Shown in pieces: positions 9,036-16,367 of a stretch of 64,000 bases of DNA. The number at the start of each line of letters is the position of its first letter. Positions within the stretch are counted from its first letter, which is position 1. The translations under genes and the position numbers were made by a program. The notes below the pieces were generated by a model, which ran no database searches, was not told the DNA's origin, and saw nothing but the letters and a program-made list of their open reading frames with translations. Origin of the DNA: a bacterium (lineage in GTDB: Bacteria > Pseudomonadota > Alphaproteobacteria > SP197). The stretch is taken from positions 79,911 to 143,910 of the forward strand of contig JAPPGE010000082.1 of assembly GCA_028821455.1 (NCBI GenBank), in the 5' to 3' direction.

Positions 9036-10334
9036 CTACAGGGAGGCAAGGGCTGCATCGGCAGCATCGAGAGTCATGGCGATATCGTCATCGCTCAACA
9101 CGGCCGGAACGAACCAGGTTCCGCGAAGTGTCGTGCGCACCCCGCGGTCCTGCAGTGTCCGGATGAAGGACTCGCGCATGGGCGTGTCGGTCGCCTTGTA
9201 GTCGCGATAGTCAACGAGAGGCGGGGTGTCGGTAAAGACGGTCGAGAAGATGGCGCCAAGCCCCTGGACGTGCAGCGGGAGACCACGTCTCCGGCCGCAT
9301 TCTGCAAGTCCGGACATGAGCAGGTTGCCGTCTCGTTCCACCTTGTCGTAGATCGCGGCGCCATCGGCGGCAAGCATGTCAAGGGTGGCGAGACCGGCGG
9401 CGATGCTTGAGGTGACGCCGTTGTAGGTACCACCGTGAACGGCGCCCTGGGTGACCCCTTCCATGATGTCGCGCCGTCCGGCGACTGCGGCCAGGGGGAA
9501 ACCGCTGGCCATGGCTTTGGCAAAGACCGCGACATCGGGGGTCACGCCATATCGCTGCTGGGCGCCCCCCAAGGCTACCCGGAAACCCGTGATGACCTCG
9601 TCGAAAATGAGCACGATTCCATGCTGGTCGCACAGGCGCCTCAATGCTTCGAGATAGCCGGGCGCGGGTTCGATGACCCCGCAGTTGCAGGCCACCGGCT
9701 CCACGACGACGGCGGCAGTTTCCGCGCCGTGGCGTGACAGGGTCTCCTCAAGCACCGCGATGTCGTTGAAGGGCTGAACAATGAGATTGTCGCGGATGTT
9801 GTCGGGCTGGCCGCTGCTCTGAGCGAGCACTTCCGGGTGGTCCCGGGGTCCGGCACGGTTGAGCTCGGGAGCCACGCTGGCAAAGATGTTGTCCGCCCAT
9901 CCGTGGTAGTGGCCTTCGAACTTCACCACCCTGGTCCGGCCGGTGTGGTGGCGGGCAAGGCGCATGGCGATCTGGTCCACCTGTGTTCCGGAGGTGTCGA
10001 ACCGCACAAGTTCAGCACAGGGAACGACGTCCCTAATGCGATGCGCCAGGGCAATCTCGCCGGCATGGACGGTGGTGAAGGCCTGCCCGGTGTTCAGGGA
10101 GGCGCGGACCGCATCAAGCACCGGTCCGGGGCTGTGTCCGAGAAATGCCGGACCATTGCCGCTGACAAAGTCGATGTAGCGGTTGCCGTCGGCATCCCAC
10201 AGGTACGGGCCTTCGCCACGCTCGATGGCGAGTGGAGCGGGAATGGGGTGATAGCGGAAGTTGCTCGATACGCCTCCGGCCAGCACCGTGCATGCTTCCC
10301 GGAAACGCGCAATCGAGGTGTCGTATCGGCCCAT
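9036..10334 (-). CDS. Class III PLP aminotransferase, glutamate-1-semialdehyde aminomutase-like
   Basis: The frame extends to 10907, but the ATG at 10334 has a GAGGAG ribosome-binding site and matches the family N-terminus, giving 432 residues. The PLP-binding aspartate occurs in LIFDEVITGFRVA, and the Schiff-base lysine is K273 in AKAMASGFPLAAVAG. The phosphate-binding region is RFDTSGTQVDQIAMRLAR. The GYN...GSNGxPF context and overall layout (FVSGNGPAFLGHSPG, YNGVTSSIAAGLATLDML) resemble HemL-like aminomutases and related omega-aminotransferases. With no other haem genes around, and given the catabolic setting, an aminotransferase acting on an amino acid or amine is more likely than haem synthesis. 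It is divergent from the broken hydroxylase locus. Confidence 0.88.
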   Translation of the reverse strand: MGRYDTSIARFREACTVLAGGVSSNFRYHPIPAPLAIERGEGPYLWDADGNRYIDFVSGNGPAFLGHSPGPVLDAVRASLNTGQAFTTVHAGEIALAHRIRDVVPCAELVRFDTSGTQVDQIAMRLARHHTGRTRVVKFEGHYHGWADNIFASVAPELNRAGPRDHPEVLAQSSGQPDNIRDNLIVQPFNDIAVLEETLSRHGAETAAVVVEPVACNCGVIEPAPGYLEALRRLCDQHGIVLIFDEVITGFRVALGGAQQRYGVTPDVAVFAKAMASGFPLAAVAGRRDIMEGVTQGAVHGGTYNGVTSSIAAGLATLDMLAADGAAIYDKVERDGNLLMSGLAECGRRRGLPLHVQGLGAIFSTVFTDTPPLVDYRDYKATDTPMRESFIRTLQDRGVRTTLRGTWFVPAVLSDDDIAMTLDAADAALASL

Positions 10335-10629
10335 GTCGGTCTCCTCGCAATGCGCCGTGCGCTTCAGCCTCCGACGACGGGCGGGAAGCGCGCCTCGCCC
10401 GGCCCACTGGGGACAGTGTGTTTGCAGCAGGCCAGGTGGTGCGTCAAGCGCGGCAACGGCGCAGTTGTCTTCGCGCCGGCTGCTCCGGTGTCCGGACTGC
10501 GCCTGAACCGACAAGTCCCGCATGTCATGCATGGCGCGAACACACCCGGAAAGTCGCGCAACATGTGAATGGCGGAAATCGGGCGCGGTTCTCGTGCCGC
10601 GGGCCATTCGAACAACCAGGGAGCCGGAA

Positions 10630-10969
10630 ATGCGAACCATGCTGAAAGTCAACGGCCACGTTGTCGATGTCGACGTGCCGGACGGCATGCCACTGCTGTG
10701 GGTCCTGCGCGACAAACTGAAGTTGACCGGTACCAGGTACGGCTGCGGCGTGGCTTCCTGCGGAGCGTGCACGGTGCACGTGGATGGCGTTCCTGTCCGG
10801 TCATGCGTGATGTTGCCGGAGGACGTTGAAGGCGCCGAGGTCACGACCATCGAGGGACTCGCCACGAGGGAAGGACGCGCCGTGCAGCGGGCATGGGCAG
10901 AGCTCAAAGTCGTGTAATGCGGCTATTGCCAGTCGGGGCAGATCATGAACTCCTGGAGGGCGACATCTG
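10630..10969 (+). pseudogene. Remnant of 2Fe-2S small subunit of an isoquinoline 1-oxidoreductase-type molybdenum hydroxylase
   Basis: The ATG at 10630 follows a GGAGCCGGAA ribosome-binding region. The reading frame encodes the N-terminal plant-type ferredoxin domain with GTRYGCGVASCGACTVHVDG (Cys ligands of the first cluster). It then hits TAA at 10915-10917, exactly where relatives continue into CGYCQSGQ. The codons after the stop read CGYCQSGQIMNSW, so a glutamine-like codon (CAA to TAA) was probably lost. The sequence then jumps directly to the ribosome-binding site of the next gene. The C-terminal half, including the ICRCG cysteines of the second cluster, is absent, implying a deletion of roughly 150-200 bp. 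The product would lack a cluster essential for electron transfer. Confidence 0.85.
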
Positions 10970-12373
10970 ATGAGCGTGACCCTCTCTCGCCGGAGCTTCC
11001 TCCAAACGGCCTCCACCGCGGCGCTCGTGGTGGTTTCTTGCCTTGCGGCACGCTGGCGGCCGCGCCAACAGGCGGTAGCCACTTCAACCCCTTCGTGAAG
11101 ATCGATGCGGACGGCCGCGTGATCGCGATCGTCAAGCACTTCGAGATGGGCCAGGGCACGAGCACCAGCCTTCCTACCCTGATAGCGGAGGAACTCGGTG
11201 TCGACCTCGACGAGGTGGCAGTCGAATTCGCCCCCTCTGATGCCGGGCGCTACGTCAATCTCCTCTTTGGCTCACAGGGAACGGGAGGATCGACATCGAT
11301 GGCCAACTCCTACCTGCAGTACCGGCAGGCAGGCGCTGCTGCCAAGGAGATGCTGCTTGCCGCAGCCGCCCAGGAATGGAACGCCGATCCGTCAACCCTG
11401 GTGCTGTCGAAGGGCATGATCGCCGGCGCCGGGCGCAACGCGCCCATTGCCCGGTTCGTTGGCGCGGCCGCTGCGATGAGGGTGCCGGAACGGCCGACAT
11501 TGAAGGATCCCGGTACGTTCACGTTGATCGGCAACCCGCAGACATCGCGGCGGGACAACGGACCCAAGATCGACGGATCGGCCCGGTTCGCCATGGATGT
11601 GCAGCTGGAGGACCAGCTTGTCGCCGTCGTCAGCCGCAGTCCCCGCTTCGGGGGAACCGTGGTGTCCATGGATGCTTCGGCGGGCGCCGGCGTGCCGGGT
11701 TTCGTCAACGCCGCGATCCTGCCGTCCAACGCCGGGGTTGTTGTCTACGCCCGTGACACCTGGGCGGCGTTTCGGGCTCGCGATGCGGTCGCTGTCGAGT
11801 GGAACTTCGCGAACGCGGAGAGCCGCAGCTCCGCCGAGATCAGGTCGGCACTTCTCGATGCGGTCAGGGCGCCACCCCGATTCGTTGTCAGGGAAGGTCC
11901 GGGGATGGAAGGGGCGGAGACCCGACTCGATCACGCCGTGCAGACCGTCGAGGGCGAGTTCTTTCTTCCCTGGCTCTGTCATGCGCCCATGGAGCCCCCG
12001 ACATGCACCATCGAGCCGACGGCCGACGGAATCACGCTCCACGACGGTTGCCAGTCCCCGTCCAGTGCACACCAGGCGCTCGCGGGGGTTCTCGGGTTGC
12101 CGATGAAGAGCATTCGGATCAACACGCTCTATGCCGGCGGCTCGTTCGGACGCCGTGCCACCATGACGGCGGACTACATCGTCGAGGCCGCACAGGCCTT
12201 TGCCATGACCGACCGTACCCGGCCGGTCAAGCTCGTCTGGTCACGCGAGGACGACCTTGCCGGCGGCGCCTATCGGCCGGCTGTGGCGCACAGGGTGCGT
12301 GTTGGTCTCGATGGAAACGGAGACATCGTCGCCTGGGACCTTCGCATCGCCGGCAAGTCCATTTTCAAGGGAT
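10970..12373 (+). pseudogene. 5' part of broken molybdenum hydroxylase large subunit (IorB-like)
   Basis: The original start is the ATG at 10970 after GGAGGG; it encodes MSVTLSRRSFLQTASTAALV, a Tat signal. Within the signal (about 11025-11050) the frame is lost: the mature sequence continues in another frame from GTLAAAPTGGSHFNPFVKID. From there it is recognisable as the molybdopterin-binding subunit of the isoquinoline 1-oxidoreductase/aldehyde dehydrogenase type (VKHFEMGQGTSTSLPTLIAE, GSQGTGGSTS, CHAPMEPPTCT, LYAGGSFGRRA). It is truncated at FKGW by the TnpB element at 12374. The rest of the gene resumes at 13703. Joining the flanks through one copy of the 8-bp repeat restores an in-frame reading FKGSSIEQWIVRNGVDHSS. 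Confidence 0.88.
12366..12373 (+). repeat. 8-bp direct repeat flanking the TnpB element, left copy
   Basis: CAAGGGAT here is repeated exactly at 13703-13710 on the other side of the insertion. Keeping only one copy reconstructs the interrupted gene in frame, so it behaves like a target-site duplication or a microhomology used at insertion. Confidence 0.75.
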
Positions 12374-12400
12374 GGGACTTACATCGAGAGGTTGACGGCG

Positions 12401-13600
12401 TCATGCCGCCATCCTCCGATCGATTTCGCGGTTCACAGGCCCAGCAACCCGGCAACCTCCCCGCGCAGATGCCTCAGTCCCCGAGGCCAGGATGTTCGCC
12501 GCTGCATTGAGGTCGGCATGATCCGCATGGCCGCACGCCACACATTGAAAGAGGTCCCGCGTCCTGCGTGATTGGGCGCTTGCGACGCCGCACGCTGCAC
12601 AGGTCTGGCTGGTCCAGGCCGGGTTCACCGCGATGACGCGGCGCGCCTTGTAGTCCAGCATTCTCCGGAACGACGACCAGCCGGTCTCCAGGATGACGCG
12701 GTTGAGACCCGCCTTGGAGCGCACGTGGCGTCCCGGCTCCTCCGTCGTGCCCCTGGCGCTGCGGGTCATGTTGCGGACCTTCAGATCCTCGACCACCACC
12801 GTGCCTGCCGCATCCGCCAGGCGGCGGCTGACATGGTGCTGCCAGTCATGGCGCTTCATGGCCATGTGCCGGGTGGTCTTCGCCAGACGCCGCCGCGTCT
12901 TCTCCCGGCGCCTGCTGCCACGGCGTTGCCGCGCCAGCTGCCTGACATAGCGCCGGGCACGGGCCTCGAGACGCCGGCTCCTCTCCAGGCGCATGATCTC
13001 CCCGTCCGAGGTCGCCACCTGGCCCGCATTCATGTCCACGCCGACGGCATGGCCGTTGTCGCCCGATTCCGGCAGAGACACCGCATGGCACACCACCGCC
13101 TTCCAGCGTCCCTCCTCGCGCTTGAGGACCGCACTCACCGGCTTGCCCTGCGGATAGGGATTGCCGCCCCGGCGGCGGATGGCGAGCCAGCCCAAGCCGG
13201 GGATGCGCAGGCGATTGCCCTCGACCCTGACGCCGGAGACCACGGAAAGGCTGTTGAAGTGCCGGCGTCCCTGGAACCGGGGGAACCCGGCACCGCCCTG
13301 CTTCACCCGCTGGAAGAAGCCCTTGAAGGCATGATCGAGGCGCTTGAGCGTCCCCCGCTGGACGGCCACCGGCATCGCCGCCATGTCCGGCAGGGCCTTC
13401 CGGCAATGGGTCAGGGACTTCGCCTGGTCGAAGTAGGTGAGTGACGTGCCGGTCTTCCGGTAGCAGTCGATCCGTTCTTCCAGCGCCGCGTTGTAGAGAC
13501 GGCGCTGTGCATCGAGCATGGCGTCCAGCAGCCGCCAGGTGCTGCGCTTTTCGGGCAGCAGGCGAAAGGTGATCTGCCGATACGCGACAGAGGACGGCAT
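12401..13600 (-). CDS. tnpB: TnpB family RNA-guided nuclease (OrfB), full length
   Basis: A 399-residue TnpB with all RuvC-like catalytic residues in place: D189 in VGVDMN, E271 in VVVEDLKV and D363 in HADLNAAANIL. The zinc-binding cysteines are C334/C337 (TCAACG) and C353/C356 (CVACG). The N-terminal helix-turn-helix-like region (ITFRLLPEKRSTWRLLDAML) and an arginine-rich central stretch (about 205-250) fit RNA binding. TnpB proteins cut DNA guided by an RNA made from the element's right end, which promotes element retention. No frameshift or stop is visible, so it may be functional although it sits in a dead gene. It has no partner transposase in the window. Confidence 0.92.
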   Translation of the reverse strand: MPSSVAYRQITFRLLPEKRSTWRLLDAMLDAQRRLYNAALEERIDCYRKTGTSLTYFDQAKSLTHCRKALPDMAAMPVAVQRGTLKRLDHAFKGFFQRVKQGGAGFPRFQGRRHFNSLSVVSGVRVEGNRLRIPGLGWLAIRRRGGNPYPQGKPVSAVLKREEGRWKAVVCHAVSLPESGDNGHAVGVDMNAGQVATSDGEIMRLERSRRLEARARRYVRQLARQRRGSRRREKTRRRLAKTTRHMAMKRHDWQHHVSRRLADAAGTVVVEDLKVRNMTRSARGTTEEPGRHVRSKAGLNRVILETGWSSFRRMLDYKARRVIAVNPAWTSQTCAACGVASAQSRRTRDLFQCVACGHADHADLNAAANILASGTEASARGGCRVAGPVNREIDRRMAA

Positions 13601-13632
13601 ATGGGAACTCCGGTGTTACAAACACTGATTTA

Positions 13633-13650
13633 CGACACGAAATCATGTCG
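13633..13650. repeat. Subterminal hairpin in the tnpB upstream end
   Basis: CGACACGA and TCATGTCG form an 8-bp stem with one mismatch around a two-base centre, between tnpB and the element's 13702 end. Subterminal hairpins are the recognition sites of Y1 transposases in IS200/IS605 elements, so this supports that class for the element, though it is short. Confidence 0.4.
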
Positions 13651-13702
13651 ATAACACCACAGGATGTCAAGTCGATTCTGTCAAGTTATGTAAGTGATCC
13701 CC

Positions 13703-13710
13703 CAAGGGAT
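13703..13710 (+). repeat. 8-bp direct repeat flanking the TnpB element, right copy
   Basis: Exact second copy of CAAGGGAT (see 12366-12373). The hydroxylase coding sequence resumes in frame from within this copy. Confidence 0.75.
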
Positions 13711-14478
13711 CATCGATAGAGCAGTGGATTGTCAGGAACGGTGTCGATCATTCCTCCGTCGAAGGCGTGCCCGACACGCTCTACCGCATACCCGGGATGT
13801 TCGTCGGCCTGACCGATCTCGAGTCGCCCATCACCGTGAGCTGGTGGCGTTCGGTCGGTCACAGCCATACCGCCTTCGTCATGGAATCCATGATGGACAT
13901 GGCGGCCAGGGCCGCCGGACGTGACCCCGTGTCCTGGCGGCTTGACCATTTGCGGAATGGCTCGATGGACCAGCTGCGCCAGTTGTGTCCTGCGAATGGC
14001 CGCAAGGGAGTCGGGCTGGGACCGGCCAACGGAGCCTGGCCGGACGCGCGGCGTCGCCGCCCACAAGTCCTTCGGCACGTATGTCGCTCAAGTGATCGAG
14101 GTCTCGCGCGACGCTGCGGGTACGACTGCGATCGAAAGGGTCACCTGCGCCGTGGACTGCGGCGTGGCGGTCAATCCCGATATCGTCAGGGCGCAGATGG
14201 AAGGCGGTATAGGCTACGGTATCGGCCACGTGATGCGCAACGAGATCACGTTCGATCGGGGCGAGGTCGTCGAGTGGAACTTCCCCGACTACCAACCCTT
14301 GCGGATGTCCGACATTGGCCGCATCGACGTCCACATCATGCCGTCGTCCGCACCGCCGACCGGAGTTGGGGAACCGGGTGTGCCGCCGGCCGGCCCGACA
14401 CTCGCCAATGCCATTGCTGTCGACGGCCCGCGCGTCACCATGCTGCCCATGGCGCAGAACGGTGTCCGCTTTGCCTGA
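13703..14478 (+). pseudogene. 3' part of broken molybdenum hydroxylase large subunit (IorB-like)
   Basis: Downstream of the TnpB insertion the gene continues as IEQWIVRNGVDHSSVEGVPD and PITVSWWRSVGHSHTAFVME, then shifts frame at about 13985-14000. In the new frame it reads SGWDRPTEPGRTRGVAAHKS, FGTYVAQVIEVS, VTCAVDCGVAVNPDIVRAQM, and GVGEPGVPPAGPTLANAI, which contains the conserved GVGEP with the catalytic glutamate of the family. It ends with TGA at 14476-14478. Even without the insertion the second frameshift would inactivate the protein, so the locus is dead by several independent lesions. Confidence 0.87.
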
Positions 14479-14543
14479 GAAATCGGTCCGGGGCACGGTT
14501 GTCGCGCGAAATCAGCGGCATAAGTGCCTGTTGCCCTGCGGTT

Positions 14544-14960
14544 TCATGGAAGCAGGCGCTTGATGACGCCGCTTGATGTGAGACAGACCCTGTCGCCGAC
14601 AACGACCTCGCAGGACACGAAGCTGAACTGTCGGGTGCGTCGCACCACCCTGGTCCGGGTCTCGAGGAAATCGCCAATCCTCGCGCCCGCCACGAAGTTG
14701 CTGTTGGCGCTCACCGTGATGGCGCCTTCAGCGGGATCGTGCCAGCGCGAGTTCATGCAGAGTGCGGCATCGGCCATGGTCATCATGACACCTCCGTGAA
14801 CCCACCCGTACTCGTTGGCATGGCGCTCGTCGGCAAGGACGCCGACCTCGATGCGGCCATCGCCCATGTCGTTGTACCAGCACACGCCGATGACGCCTTC
14901 GAAGGGATCATCCGGTTCAACCGCGACAAAGCCATCAGGAATGCCCGTTGGTGTGCCCAT
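14544..14960 (-). CDS. PaaI-type hotdog-fold thioesterase
   Basis: The frame is open to 15017, but ATG 14960, after GAGCAGG, gives a normal 138-residue protein (MGTPTGIPDGFVAVEPDDPF). The hotdog-fold core is YGWVHGGVMMTMADAALCMN, where HGG and the following acidic residue are the family hallmarks of PaaI/YdiI-like acyl-CoA thioesterases. The next strands (VSANSNFVAGARIGDFLE, ARVVRRTRQFSFVSCEV-like) are typical. It is divergent from an acyl-CoA dehydrogenase gene, with a shared intergenic inverted repeat. It probably hydrolyses a CoA thioester generated in the adjacent degradation pathway. Confidence 0.85.
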   Translation of the reverse strand: MGTPTGIPDGFVAVEPDDPFEGVIGVCWYNDMGDGRIEVGVLADERHANEYGWVHGGVMMTMADAALCMNSRWHDPAEGAITVSANSNFVAGARIGDFLETRTRVVRRTRQFSFVSCEVVVGDRVCLTSSGVIKRLLP

Positions 14961-15026
14961 CGCCTGCTCACGTGCCGTCACGTGCGTTCTTTGCCGGAAA
15001 CACGCGGTCCTGGTCAAGAATTCGCC

Positions 15027-15047
15027 ACGTTCGGGATTGGCGAACGT
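15027..15047. promoter_or_regulatory. Inverted repeat between divergent thioesterase and acyl-CoA dehydrogenase genes
   Basis: ACGTTCG at 15027-15033 and CGAACGT at 15041-15047 form a perfect 7-bp inverted repeat with a 7-nt spacer; a second, overlapping pair is TTCGCC/GGCGAA (15021-15044). Placement between two divergent acyl-CoA metabolism genes suggests a shared operator, perhaps for a TetR-type fatty-acid regulator encoded elsewhere. Confidence 0.4.
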
Positions 15048-15092
15048 TCGGTGACGGGGGTAGGGTCGAGGCGCCTTCCACAGGATGCCGAC

Positions 15093-16274
15093 ATGGCGCT
15101 CGACCAGCAGACCCTCGAACAGCTTCTCGATACCCTGTCACGGTTTGTTCACGAGCGCCTGATTCCGGCGGAAGCCGCGGTGGATGCCGAAGACCGCATC
15201 CCGGACGATGTCGTGAACGGCATGAGGGATCTCGGCCTCTTCGGCCTGACAATCCCCGAACGGTACTCAGGAATGGGCCTGACGACAGCGGAAGAGGTCG
15301 AGGTGGCATGGACCATCACCCATGCGGCGCCGGCCTTCCGTTCCGTCTTTGGCACCAACGTGACAATCGGTTCCCAGGGTCTTGTCATCGGCGGCACCGA
15401 ACAGCAGAAGATGGCCTGGTTGCCGCGCATGGCGCGAGGCGAGGTCGTCGCGTCCTTCGCACTCACCGAACCCGAAGCCGGATCCGATGCGGCGTCCCTG
15501 AAGACCCGGGCGGACCGACAGGGGGGTGGATATGTGCTCAACGGTGTCAAGCGGTTCATCACCAACGCGCCGGTGGCCGATGTCTTCACGGTGATGGCGC
15601 GCACCGACCCGGACAAGCCGGGGGCTGACGGCATTTCCGCCTTCATTGTCGATGCCGCCAGCGACGGCATCCGTCTCGGACCCCCCTACGACAAGATCGG
15701 CCAGAAGGGAGCGCGGGTGTGCGATGTCATCTTCGAGGATTGCCACGTTCCCGCCGAAGCGCTGATCGGAGGTGTCGAGGGCAAGGGTTTCAGGATCGCC
15801 ATGCAGGTTCTTGACCGTGGACGCCTTCATCTTGCGGCAACATGCTGCGGACTGGCCGACAGGATCATTGGCGAAGCCCTTGACCACGCGCTGGAGCGCC
15901 GCCAGTTCGGCAGGCCCATCGGCGATTTCCAGCTGGTTCAGGCGATGCTGGCGGACAGCCGCACCGAGCATGACTCCGCCTGGGCATTCGTGCGCGATGT
16001 GGCACGCCGGGCAGTGGCCGGTGAGTCGATCACCAGGCTCGCCTCCCAGGCGAAGTATCTGGCCAGCGAGATGGTGGGACGGGTGGCGGACCGGGCGGTG
16101 CAGATTCATGGCGGCGCCGGCTACGTCAACGAGACGGCAGTGGCCCGCCTCTACCGGGATGTGCGTCTCTACCGGCTCTACGAGGGAACGTCCGAAATCC
16201 AGAAGCTTGTGATTGCTCGCCACATGATGCGCGAGAGGCGGGAACTCGGGCATTCCCCGGGCTTCGGCAGATGA
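15093..16274 (+). CDS. Acyl-CoA dehydrogenase
   Basis: The ATG at 15093 (MALDQQTLEQLLDTLSRFVH) gives 393 residues, the standard length; the frame further upstream overlaps the divergent gene. Family signatures are FALTEPEAGSDAASLKTRAD (FAD and substrate contacts), RFGRPIGDFQL-type QFGRPIGDFQLVQAMLADS, the QIHGGAGYVNE FAD-binding helix, and the catalytic base in RLYEGTSEIQ (E364). It uses FAD to introduce a trans-2 double bond into an acyl-CoA and passes electrons to ETF. Chain preference cannot be read. Nearby are a thioesterase (divergent) and a phosphoesterase gene downstream, 93 bp away. Confidence 0.92.
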   Translation: MALDQQTLEQLLDTLSRFVHERLIPAEAAVDAEDRIPDDVVNGMRDLGLFGLTIPERYSGMGLTTAEEVEVAWTITHAAPAFRSVFGTNVTIGSQGLVIGGTEQQKMAWLPRMARGEVVASFALTEPEAGSDAASLKTRADRQGGGYVLNGVKRFITNAPVADVFTVMARTDPDKPGADGISAFIVDAASDGIRLGPPYDKIGQKGARVCDVIFEDCHVPAEALIGGVEGKGFRIAMQVLDRGRLHLAATCCGLADRIIGEALDHALERRQFGRPIGDFQLVQAMLADSRTEHDSAWAFVRDVARRAVAGESITRLASQAKYLASEMVGRVADRAVQIHGGAGYVNETAVARLYRDVRLYRLYEGTSEIQKLVIARHMMRERRELGHSPGFGR

Positions 16275-16367
16275 CAGCCGGGACCGCCGCACCATCGGGT
16301 CTTCAGGCCCATCAGGCTCACGGTCGACGGTGGTTCCGGTCCATTGTTCACACGGGAGTGTTGAGTC

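Larger units (their letters stand above)
12374..13702 (-). mobile_element. TnpB-encoding insertion element (IS200/IS605 or IS607-like), about 1.33 kb
   Basis: The element is delimited by the 8-bp direct repeats and by the points at which hydroxylase homology stops and resumes. It carries only tnpB, transcribed on the minus strand; no TnpA (Y1 or serine recombinase) gene fits in the space. Its two ends share the inverted words ACTTACAT and TTGAC close to the boundaries. A near-perfect subterminal hairpin (CGACACGA ... TCATGTCG, 13633-13650) lies upstream of tnpB. The tnpB stop is only 27 bp from the other end, as expected where an omega-RNA overlaps the tnpB 3' end. The 8-bp duplication is not expected for IS605-type transposition. 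Confidence 0.8.

Noticed and set aside
9036..10334. HemL for haem synthesis
   Set aside because: Although it resembles glutamate-1-semialdehyde aminomutase, alphaproteobacteria normally make aminolevulinate by the HemA (glycine) route, and no haem genes are nearby; a catabolic aminotransferase is more plausible.
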